DNA from: a virus
IMG/VR virus record: IMGVR_UViG_3300036893_000045
Coordinates: 1 to 22,491 of that record
Direction: 5' to 3' (one strand)
Length of the DNA: 22,491 bases
Shown: positions 17,122 to 22,491 of the stretch, one piece after another
Numbering within the stretch: position 1 is the stretch's first letter
How the letters are laid out: every line of letters begins with the position of its first letter
Program-made: the position numbers and the translations under genes
The notes under the pieces: model-generated
What the model saw: only the letters and a program-made list of their open reading frames with translations
Databases searched by the model: none
What the model was told of the DNA's origin: nothing

Positions 17122-17177
17122 ACAATCCTCAAGTTAGACTTAGTTTTTACCGAATCATCGGAAGAAGGAAGTATAAA
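17122..17177. promoter_or_regulatory. Divergent start region between late block and fibre module
   Basis: About 55 bases separate TerS (leftward) from the rightward module. On the minus strand it holds CTAACTTGAGGA just before TerS. On the plus strand it holds AAGGAAG (17165-17171), a candidate ribosome-binding site, and TATAAA (17172-17177), which could alternatively be a -10 box; no matching -35 is clear. Both transcription units probably initiate here, but exact promoters cannot be fixed. Confidence 0.4.
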
Positions 17178-17339
17178 ATTCAGACTCTTGATGAGTACTT
17201 TGATGATCTTCTATATGAGATATGTGTCTCTTGTGGCATGAGTTTCATGATTGAGACCACATCACATAGAGTTATGTGCGTCAAATGCGGGTTTGCTATG
17301 ATCATGCCCGGCGAAGAAGATGTTATGGAGATCCATTGA
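17178..17339 (+). CDS. Small zinc-ribbon protein, non-standard start codon (ATT proposed)
   Basis: This frame is open from inside terS to TGA 17337-17339 and has no ATG, GTG or TTG before its first CxxC. It encodes YEICVSCGMSF, then HRVMCVKCGFAM, then a short acidic tail (GEEDVMEIH). The two CxxC knuckles 18 residues apart form a classic zinc ribbon, so the frame is very likely coding. ATT at 17178 lies six bases after AAGGAAG and would give 53 residues; ATG 17238 would lose the first knuckle. The stop overlaps the next gene's TTG start as TTGA, a typical coupling junction that supports translation here. A sequence error hiding an ATG is possible. Function is unknown; zinc ribbons of this size often bind nucleic acid or RNA polymerase. 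Confidence 0.6.
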   Translation: MQTLDEYFDDLLYEICVSCGMSFMIETTSHRVMCVKCGFAMIMPGEEDVMEIH

Positions 17340-17659
17340 GCCAACCTGCGACGTGCATAGTCTTTTTATACTTACAGGATATATTGGGAAACAATATCAC
17401 ATCTGGCGCATCTTTCTCTGTTCGTGGTGGCGCATTTAAATATGGCGTGAATTTTGTCGATGAGTCTTATTCGTCCACAACATTTGACTCTAACGGCTTT
17501 GCTCAGCTTCAAGTCGTTGAGAGCCAGACTCCTGGGGTCTACTACAACTTTTCAATCTCTTACCCATCAAATAGTTCCGTGAAGCAGATTAACTTTAAGC
17601 CAGTGATGGTTCCAAACCAGGGTGCTGTGAATCTTTGTTCAATAGGGAGTTTTACTTAA
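17336..17659 (+). CDS. Small beta-domain protein (TTR/Ig-like), tail-module paralogue
   Basis: TTG 17336 is preferred as start because GGAG (17327-17330) stands five bases upstream and the start overlaps the preceding stop (TTGA). The upstream ATG at 17276 would add a basic segment encoded by sequence that already codes the zinc ribbon in another frame. The 107-residue product is one beta-sandwich-like domain: CIVFLYLQDILGN near the N-terminus, DSNGFAQLQV mid-way, ESQTPG, and FKPVMVPNQGA near the end. The same landmarks occur in residues 155-264 of the next protein, so the two are duplicates. The xVxxYLxDxxGN opening recalls transthyretin/carboxypeptidase-regulatory folds. Probably a fibre or recognition accessory protein. 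Confidence 0.7.
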   Translation: MSQPATCIVFLYLQDILGNNITSGASFSVRGGAFKYGVNFVDESYSSTTFDSNGFAQLQVVESQTPGVYYNFSISYPSNSSVKQINFKPVMVPNQGAVNLCSIGSFT

Positions 17660-17660
17660 T

Positions 17661-18887
17661 ATGGCAACAACGACGACACCGATATTTTACAACACCACAT
17701 CGGGATTCACTTTAAGTGACTCAAATAAAATTCAAATCCTAGCTTCCACTGCGAATCTCATAAATAATTCTGGATATTCTGAAGCAAATCCCAATATTCT
17801 TTCATCGTTTCAAATGCAGGCTTCTGCGCTTTCAGCATTTTCAGAAACGGCTTCATATAGTGGGAGTGACAATGTCCAATACACAATTCTTATCAATGGT
17901 GCTGATTATTATTGGAATGGGAGTGGCTGGGTTACAAGTAATGGGACCTATTCACAAAGTAATACAGCTTCTGTTATCAATAGCAATTGCGGTAGTAGTT
18001 CTCTTGCTACTATTCTCGGGACTGGCTCTTACGTTCAGATCAGAGCTTTCCTGCACTCAGCCTCAGGAACAACCACTCCAACCCTCACGTCAATCGCCGT
18101 CACTTACACCTTCGCGGCCATCAGACCTTCAAACCCTGCCCAATGTACCGTCTGGGTCTACCTCGAAGACATACTGGGAAATATAGTTGGCAGCGTACAA
18201 AATGCGTCGCTTGGGGTAAGTCAAAAAGATCCCTTTATTTATGGTCAATTTGTCGTTGCTCCGTTTACAAAATCTGTGGCGTTCAATTCCAGTGGTTATG
18301 CACAAATCATTTTAGACGAAACTCAAACACCTGGTTATTCGGTGCAGTTTTCAATTACATATCAAACTAATAGTACGATAAAACAAATTAGCTTCATTCC
18401 TTGCGTAGTTCCAAATGCTGGGGCGTGCGCTTTGACTTCAATTACCACCTTTGAAAACAAAACAGCAACAGTGACTCCGATCACTGGAAATAACTCAATC
18501 ACTCCTGTTGAGACTCAAGTGGTGATTTCAAACAATGTGACCTCAATTCCAATTGCTAGTCTTAATTTTAGTCCTGCCACATTTAGTGAAGTGGAGATCT
18601 GGCTCAATATCAGACGACAGACCAGTAATAATTTTTTTAGATTTATTGGCAGAGCCTACTTAACCTGGAGCCAGACCACAAGTTTATGGTCATTAACTCT
18701 CATTGGAGATACTGGTTCTTCTGGACCAATAACTGGAGTTTCTCTCGCAGTTTCAACTGGAGCTGGACCGTATTATCTTCCGACAATTTCATATACTTCT
18801 GATGATGCTACCAATAGTGGAGCTTATACGAATTATATCGGGACGATGAGATATAAAATCATGAACACATTTCTCCTTGAGCAGTAA
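17661..18887 (+). CDS. Multidomain fibre/recognition protein, 408 aa
   Basis: Three parts are visible. Residues 1-152 form a beta-rich lectin-like module (YTILINGADYYWNGSGWVTS, then VQIRAFLHS, then LTSIAVTYTF), a pattern I associate with phage and cell-surface binding domains. Residues 155-264 are a second copy of the domain that makes up the whole preceding protein (CTVWVYLEDILGN, then SSGYAQIILDETQTPG, then CVVPNAGA). Residues 270-408 are another Ser/Thr-rich beta module with no named match. There is no signal peptide. The gene starts two bases after the preceding stop, with GGGAG 11 bases upstream. The context is a receptor-binding module transcribed opposite to the packaging and virion block. 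Role inferred: tail fibre or fibre adaptor. Confidence 0.75.
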   Translation: MATTTTPIFYNTTSGFTLSDSNKIQILASTANLINNSGYSEANPNILSSFQMQASALSAFSETASYSGSDNVQYTILINGADYYWNGSGWVTSNGTYSQSNTASVINSNCGSSSLATILGTGSYVQIRAFLHSASGTTTPTLTSIAVTYTFAAIRPSNPAQCTVWVYLEDILGNIVGSVQNASLGVSQKDPFIYGQFVVAPFTKSVAFNSSGYAQIILDETQTPGYSVQFSITYQTNSTIKQISFIPCVVPNAGACALTSITTFENKTATVTPITGNNSITPVETQVVISNNVTSIPIASLNFSPATFSEVEIWLNIRRQTSNNFFRFIGRAYLTWSQTTSLWSLTLIGDTGSSGPITGVSLAVSTGAGPYYLPTISYTSDDATNSGAYTNYIGTMRYKIMNTFLLEQ

Positions 18888-18904
18888 TTAAAGTTTTCAT
18901 TATA

Positions 18905-18937
18905 GCTCCCGAAAAGAAGGTACACTGGAAAGGGAGC
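18905..18937 (+). promoter_or_regulatory. Inverted repeat covering the fibre gene ribosome-binding site
   Basis: GCTCCC (18905-18910) is perfectly complementary to GGGAGC (18932-18937), with a 21-base loop. The right arm contains the GGGAG ribosome-binding site of the 888-residue gene at 18942. If folded in mRNA, the stem would hide the site and could delay or condition translation. A six-base GC-rich stem is modest, so chance remains possible. Confidence 0.35.
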
Positions 18938-18941
18938 ATCT

Positions 18942-21608
18942 ATGAAATTCCTCGTCATTGCCCTCACCCTCCTCATTGCATCTATGTCCCAGGGACAACA
19001 AGCCACCTTTCCCTTACTCAAGGCTGGAGATTATTCCCCCATAAACTCTAGCGCCCAACTTGAAGTAAAAAGCACTTCCCTGGGATTTCTTTTACCTCGT
19101 ATGACCACAACCCAGAAGAATGCGATTTCTTCGCCATCCGCTGGTCTTCAGGTTTACGACACAACTCTTGGGGCTGTATGTGAATACAATGGCTCTTCTT
19201 GGCAAACTCTTTCTACGTTCTTAAGTCCAATGACTACTGCTGGAGATATGATTTATGAGAATGGAACTCCTACAGCGGCGCGATTGGCTATTGGCACCAC
19301 TGGACAAGTACTAAATGTTAATTCTTCTGGCTTTCCAGGGTGGACCACAAATATTTTTGGTAATGCTTCAAATGTAACTGGAATTGTCGCTGTATCAAAT
19401 GGTGGAACCGGCAACACTACCACTCAAGCGGCATTCAACAATTTATCTCCCACTACGACTAAGGGAGATATGATTTACTATGATGGTTCAAATGATTCTC
19501 GTCTGGCTCCTGGAACAACCAATCAAATTTTAAACATGTCTGGTGGTGTTCCCGCTTGGACCTCAACTTTTACTGGTAATGTAACTGGAAATGCTTCAAC
19601 AGCCACTGCTCTTGCGGCTTCCCCTTCGCCTTGTCCATCGAATCAATATTCAACCGGTATTGCGGCAAACGGCAATGCAAGCTGCTCTCAGGTCGCATAC
19701 TCACAATTGACTGGGACGCCAACGCCAGTTCCAACCCCTTTTGTTTTAAGGGCTGGAGATACAATGACCGGCACTTTAACCGTCCAAACTTCTAATGATT
19801 TTCTTGATGGAATAGACAGCTCCAGTACCAACTGGATAAAAATTGATTCTGGCGGGAATGTCACAAGTCGCGGAGGAATTTTATCCCTTGGAAACACTGT
19901 GGTGTCTAGGGCTGGTATTATAAATCTAAATGGTGGGACATCAGGAACTATAACGATTCAACCACAATCAGCCGCAGGAACATACAATTTTAATTTGCCT
20001 ATAAGCGTTGGATCTTCGAATAGCGTCTTAGCTTCAGGCGGTGGCGGATCTACTGCCATGACTTGGATTCCTGTAACAGAAAATGAAACCGCATCTACGC
20101 TTGTATATCGAGGTCCAGATGGAATAGGACTTATCGGTGTCGGTGGAAGCAATGGCATTTTCTTCGACTCAAATCCCTCTGCAAATAATTATGCAGGAAT
20201 GGCACTTACTGGCAGCACATCCTATACCATTTTGAATGCCCCAGGGGCTTCTGGCGTTGATTATTTCAGAGCAAACAACGTCACCATGGGGTCGGCAACA
20301 GGTGGAACCGGATGGACATTTAATTTGCCAGCTACTTTTGGAGTTAATGCAACAACTCAAGGTTCTATCTCTATTGCGAATAGCGCCACACTCGGAACAT
20401 CAATAACCATTTTAAATCTTGGCAATACGACGGCATATAATTTTGATCTACCCACTACCGCTGGAAATTCTGGACAGGTTCTTACTTCAGCAGGTGGCAC
20501 CGCTTCCATGACATGGACAAGCCCATTAACAAATCCCATGACAGGAACTGGAGACATGATTATCGGTGGATCTTCCGGTTCGGCGACGAGGCTTGCCGCT
20601 GGCTCTACTGGTGCGATATTGAATATGTCTTCCGGAAGTCCAACTTGGCTATCTGTCGGCACAAGCGGACAGGTCCTTACCATGCAAGGAGTGCCAACAT
20701 GGTCTAGTGGCTCTTATACAGCTCCAACCACGCAAAGATTTACATCAAACATTTTATCAACGGGAGGTAGTACCGCCAATACCACTGCCTGTATAACTAG
20801 TCTTGGTTCTACGGCTGGCATAGTGGTTGGGGCCTATGTTTACGACACAAAAACTCCTGCAGCTATTACGGCAGGAACTGCGGTTACAGCTATTGGAACT
20901 TGTGGTTCTGGTCCAAGTAATAGCGTCACAATAAGCGTTGCAGCCGGAGCCACAACTCAAGGAGATACATTTCAATTTGGAGGAGTGTATTCCATGCCCA
21001 CAAACCCCGCACCTCTTTACATTACCGTGGAAGGCGTGGGCTCTGGCGGAGGAGGATCTGGCGGTGGTGGCTCTCCAGGACTAGGAATAGGCAATACTTC
21101 TTATAGTGCTACTTTTTTTGGCTCATCCGGGGCCAATCAAAATGTACTCAATGGAGGTGGTGGTGGCACGGTCCTCGCTACCGCAGCTGCTGGCGGAGCG
21201 TGTACGCTTGGAACCGCTTCAAATTACACAACGCTTCTTTCGTTTGCTGGAGGAGCCGGAAGCCCCTCTACTACTAACGGTGTAAGTGGTACTTCCTTTG
21301 GTGGCGGTCCTGGCGGAGTTTCATTTTTTGGCGGCGCAGGTGCCGCAGGCTATACGTCATCATCTGCCCCAGTAGATGCCCAGCCCAACTCTGGCTCTGG
21401 TGGCGGCGGCGGTGGCAGCGGAACAAACAATGACGGTGGCGGGGGCGGAGCTGCTGGTTGTTATGCAAAAATTCAGATTGGAGCTACCACAACTACATAT
21501 CCATGGATTCTTGGTATAGGAGGCACAGGTGGTGCGACAGGAACATCTGGAACCAAGGGTTCAAGAGGAGGAGATGGATTCCTTTTGATCAGACAATATT
21601 TTCAGTAA
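18942..21608 (+). CDS. Large repetitive fibre/adhesin with signal peptide and polyglycine tip
   Basis: The 888-residue protein begins MKFLVIALTLLIASMSQG, a textbook Sec signal peptide (basic n-region, hydrophobic core, likely cleavage near residue 18), followed by LEVKSTSLGFLLPRMTTTQK (40-59), a domain of secreted bacterial surface proteins. Then come repeats of the form GDMIYx, xARLAxGTTGQxLN, PxWT (about 101-135, 175-207 and 536-590), a GGTG motif (154-157), and AGDTMTGTLTV (271-281), all known from phage fibres. From about residue 683 (YSMPTNPAPLYITVEGVGSG) a Gly-rich domain with GGGG runs forms the C-terminus, like polyglycine-II tips or Gly_rich_2-type domains. GGGAG precedes the ATG. 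It may be a host-recognition fibre or a phage-encoded surface protein exported by the host. Confidence 0.85.
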   Translation: MKFLVIALTLLIASMSQGQQATFPLLKAGDYSPINSSAQLEVKSTSLGFLLPRMTTTQKNAISSPSAGLQVYDTTLGAVCEYNGSSWQTLSTFLSPMTTAGDMIYENGTPTAARLAIGTTGQVLNVNSSGFPGWTTNIFGNASNVTGIVAVSNGGTGNTTTQAAFNNLSPTTTKGDMIYYDGSNDSRLAPGTTNQILNMSGGVPAWTSTFTGNVTGNASTATALAASPSPCPSNQYSTGIAANGNASCSQVAYSQLTGTPTPVPTPFVLRAGDTMTGTLTVQTSNDFLDGIDSSSTNWIKIDSGGNVTSRGGILSLGNTVVSRAGIINLNGGTSGTITIQPQSAAGTYNFNLPISVGSSNSVLASGGGGSTAMTWIPVTENETASTLVYRGPDGIGLIGVGGSNGIFFDSNPSANNYAGMALTGSTSYTILNAPGASGVDYFRANNVTMGSATGGTGWTFNLPATFGVNATTQGSISIANSATLGTSITILNLGNTTAYNFDLPTTAGNSGQVLTSAGGTASMTWTSPLTNPMTGTGDMIIGGSSGSATRLAAGSTGAILNMSSGSPTWLSVGTSGQVLTMQGVPTWSSGSYTAPTTQRFTSNILSTGGSTANTTACITSLGSTAGIVVGAYVYDTKTPAAITAGTAVTAIGTCGSGPSNSVTISVAAGATTQGDTFQFGGVYSMPTNPAPLYITVEGVGSGGGGSGGGGSPGLGIGNTSYSATFFGSSGANQNVLNGGGGGTVLATAAAGGACTLGTASNYTTLLSFAGGAGSPSTTNGVSGTSFGGGPGGVSFFGGAGAAGYTSSSAPVDAQPNSGSGGGGGGSGTNNDGGGGGAAGCYAKIQIGATTTTYPWILGIGGTGGATGTSGTKGSRGGDGFLLIRQYFQ

Positions 21609-21881
21609 TCATTGATCTAAAGGATCTTTCTTCATAATCTCTTCTCTGATTTCTGGCCACTTGTCTTTAGAGATTATTTTAATGGCGGTGAAGGCTCTTC
21701 TCATATGAATAGGCATGTCTTCAAGTGGTTTGATTGCTTTTGTAAGCTCATGAACTGCTTTGGCAAGCTCCTCATCGGCTTTGTACTTTTTCTTGAAGAT
21801 GTTCCACAGAACCTCGCCAAGCTTGAGAAGGATAAGCCCTAAGATTCCGTACTTTTCTAAAATGACTCCCAATAGATCCAT
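21609..21881 (-). CDS. Small membrane-associated protein, holin candidate
   Basis: The 90-residue protein has a hydrophobic N-terminal segment (MDLLGVILEKYGILGLILLK, residues 1-20, continuing to about 30) and a long charged helical tail (KKKYKADEELAKAVHELTKA, later KDKWPEIREEIMKKDP). One N-terminal membrane span plus a charged cytoplasmic tail is compatible with a class III-type holin or another lysis accessory protein, but no family signature is certain and no endolysin lies in this window. The stop codon abuts the stop of the fibre gene (convergent). No clear ribosome-binding site stands before ATG 21881, which weakens confidence in the exact start. Confidence 0.65.
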   Translation of the reverse strand: MDLLGVILEKYGILGLILLKLGEVLWNIFKKKYKADEELAKAVHELTKAIKPLEDMPIHMRRAFTAIKIISKDKWPEIREEIMKKDPLDQ

Positions 21882-21929
21882 AAAGTAATGATGAAAGCCC
21901 TTCCGTGAACTTTCACCATTTTCCCGCCC

Positions 21930-21942
21930 GGGGAGAATCCCC
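21930..21942. repeat. Perfect short hairpin GGGGA-GAA-TCCCC
   Basis: Five GC-rich base pairs close a three-base GAA loop. It lies in the divergent gap between the small membrane gene and the XRE gene. The absence of a following T-tract on either strand argues against an intrinsic terminator; an operator or mRNA leader structure is as likely. Confidence 0.4.
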
Positions 21943-21964
21943 TCCGATGTTTATACTTGATGTA

Positions 21965-21984
21965 TTTACAAAAAAAGTTTACAA
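21965..21984 (+). repeat. Tandem TTTACAA repeat, candidate operator
   Basis: TTTACAA occurs twice, 13 bases apart start to start, separated by a run of A residues, 24 bases upstream of the XRE gene start. Close direct repeats before a Cro/CI-type regulator gene are common operator arrangements. The A-rich setting makes chance similarity possible. Confidence 0.35.
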
Positions 21985-22007
21985 GCGAGCCTATGGAGAA
22001 TTAAAAT

Positions 22008-22259
22008 ATGACCAATCTCGCTCGTTTCATTAAAAATCGTAGAGAATCCATGGGGATTTCACAAGGAAAACTTGGTGAAGCTCTAGGATTTAAAAACGGA
22101 CAATTCATCTCAAATATTGAGATAAGCCGCGATATTCAGTATCCTGTGAAGTACTTTAAGAAGATTTCCAAGATTCTGAACGTATCAATTTCAGAACTTA
22201 TCCCACTAGCTGCGTCTGACTACATCACATGGCTTGAGAGGCAAATCTATGGCAAATGA
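22008..22259 (+). CDS. XRE-family helix-turn-helix regulator
   Basis: The 83-residue protein is almost entirely one Cro/CI-type DNA-binding domain: FIKNRRESMGISQGKLGEAL (residues 7-26) gives the first helices and the Q-x-x-L positioning helix, GFKNGQFISNIE (27-38) the recognition helix, and KKISKILNVSISELIP (51-66) the closing helices. There is no cleavage or oligomerisation domain, so it is Cro-like in size. GGAG stands nine bases before the ATG, and the gene sits behind a candidate operator. It may control its own promoter and the divergent gene; a lysogeny switch is possible but no integrase or second repressor is visible. It overlaps the next gene by 11 bases. Confidence 0.85.
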   Translation: MTNLARFIKNRRESMGISQGKLGEALGFKNGQFISNIEISRDIQYPVKYFKKISKILNVSISELIPLAASDYITWLERQIYGK

Positions 22260-22437
22260 GACCATTAAGGTGGACTATAAAAAGTTAAACGAATTAAAAC
22301 ATGCTTTTCTAGCCATTCAAAAACAGATCGTTAATGACCACATTGCTGAAACGGGCTCACAGCTCTTCAAAGAAGATGCAACGGCTGCGGCATTAATCTG
22401 TCTTTTGGTTCATGCTTACGAAGTTGAGAAGCCCTAA
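22249..22437 (+). CDS. Hypothetical protein, 62 aa, coupled to XRE gene
   Basis: ATG 22249 is chosen because GAGG (22238-22241) lies seven bases upstream inside the XRE gene; an ATG five codons earlier lacks such a site. The 62-residue product is helical and amphipathic (VDYKKLNELKHAFLAIQKQI, later TAAALICLLVHAYEVEKP). No family is recognised. The 11-base overlap suggests translational coupling, so it may act with the regulator. An AAGCCC/GGGCTT inverted repeat straddles its stop, without a T-run. Confidence 0.65.
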   Translation: MANETIKVDYKKLNELKHAFLAIQKQIVNDHIAETGSQLFKEDATAAALICLLVHAYEVEKP

Positions 22438-22491
22438 ACTCTGTGGGCTTGGAACTTACCCTTTCTTACAATCACAAGACCAAGACGGCCC

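Larger units (their letters stand above)
21882..22007. promoter_or_regulatory. Divergent intergenic control region
   Basis: This 126-base gap separates the leftward small membrane gene from the rightward XRE gene. It holds a perfect GGGGA-GAA-TCCCC hairpin (21930-21942), a good -10-like TATACT (21952-21957) without an evident -35, and a direct repeat TTTACAA at 21965-21971 and 21978-21984. GGAG lies nine bases before ATG 22008. The repeat sits where a small helix-turn-helix protein could bind its own promoter. No T-run follows the hairpin, so it is not a clear terminator. Confidence 0.45.

Noticed and set aside
17276-17335. Start of the 107-residue protein at ATG 17276 rather than TTG 17336
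   Set aside because: The added segment (MRQMRVCYDHARRRRCYGDP) comes from bases that code the zinc ribbon in another frame, while TTG 17336 has a well-placed GGAG and a TTGA overlap.
18942-19210. Host assignment to Bdellovibrionota from the LPRMTT domain
   Set aside because: The domain type also occurs in other Gram-negative groups and the gene may be transferred, so it is kept only as a weak hint.
21040-21480. Repetitive GGTGGC-rich DNA as a repeat array or CRISPR-like locus
   Set aside because: The repeats are irregular and in frame, and simply encode the glycine-rich end of the fibre-like protein.
22428-22450. AAGCCC/GGGCTT inverted repeat at the end of the last gene as terminator
   Set aside because: The six-base stem has a 10-base loop and no T-run follows, so a terminator is not supported.
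1-22491. tRNA, rRNA, integrase, IS element or CRISPR array anywhere in the window
   Set aside because: No such gene or repeat pattern was seen by eye; coding frames occupy almost all of the sequence and no gene-free stretch exceeds about 130 bases.

Overview
The window looks like part of the genome of a short-tailed (podovirus-type) double-stranded DNA phage, free or integrated. There is no recognisable host housekeeping gene, rRNA, tRNA, integrase or IS element. Nearly every base is coding, genes abut or overlap by 1-4 bases, and the order is TerS, TerL, portal, scaffold, major capsid, head-tail adaptor, tail nozzle, tail protein, then ejection proteins. This parallels T7-like virions, although the capsid protein looks more like the N4-gp56 family. 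Strong AAGGAG-type ribosome-binding sites argue against a Bacteroidota host. A surface-protein N-terminal domain in the 888-residue fibre (LPRMTT motif) is of a type I associate with Bdellovibrionota and related Gram-negatives, but the host cannot be fixed from this sequence.

Layout. (1) 1-17121, minus strand: one long, tightly packed late block. Read 5'->3' from 17121 downward: small terminase, two small proteins (one beta-rich), large terminase, portal, a 96-residue protein, scaffold (GTG start), major capsid, three small proteins of which two look like decoration proteins, head-tail adaptor (GTG start), beta-propeller nozzle (GTG start), a 666-residue tail protein, a GNAT acetyltransferase, and three ejection-type proteins, the last running off the left edge. 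The only gaps of 45 bp or more in this block lie upstream of TerS, the beta-rich small gene, the capsid gene and the first decoration-like gene; each carries a CAACTT/CTAACTT element, doubled or tripled in front of the capsid and decoration genes. (2) 17178-21608, plus strand: a divergent receptor-binding-type module. It has a small zinc-ribbon protein without a standard start codon, a 107-residue beta-domain protein starting at TTG, a 408-residue protein carrying a second copy of that domain, and an 888-residue fibre-like protein with a Sec-type signal peptide and a polyglycine C-terminus. (3) 21609-21881, minus strand: a small membrane-associated protein, possibly a holin. (4) 22008-22437, plus strand: an XRE-family repressor-like protein overlapping a 62-residue unknown protein, behind a divergent intergenic region holding a hairpin and a tandem TTTACAA repeat.

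Working together: TerS and TerL package DNA through the portal into a capsid built on the scaffold. Adaptor, nozzle and the 666-residue tail protein complete the short tail. The Q/A-rich and glycine-zipper proteins are probably ejected to form a DNA channel. The rightward module probably supplies host-recognition proteins. The main points for follow-up are the signal peptide on the fibre-like protein, the duplicated recognition domain, the missing start codon of the zinc-ribbon gene, the acetyltransferase inside the virion cassette and the shared leader elements.
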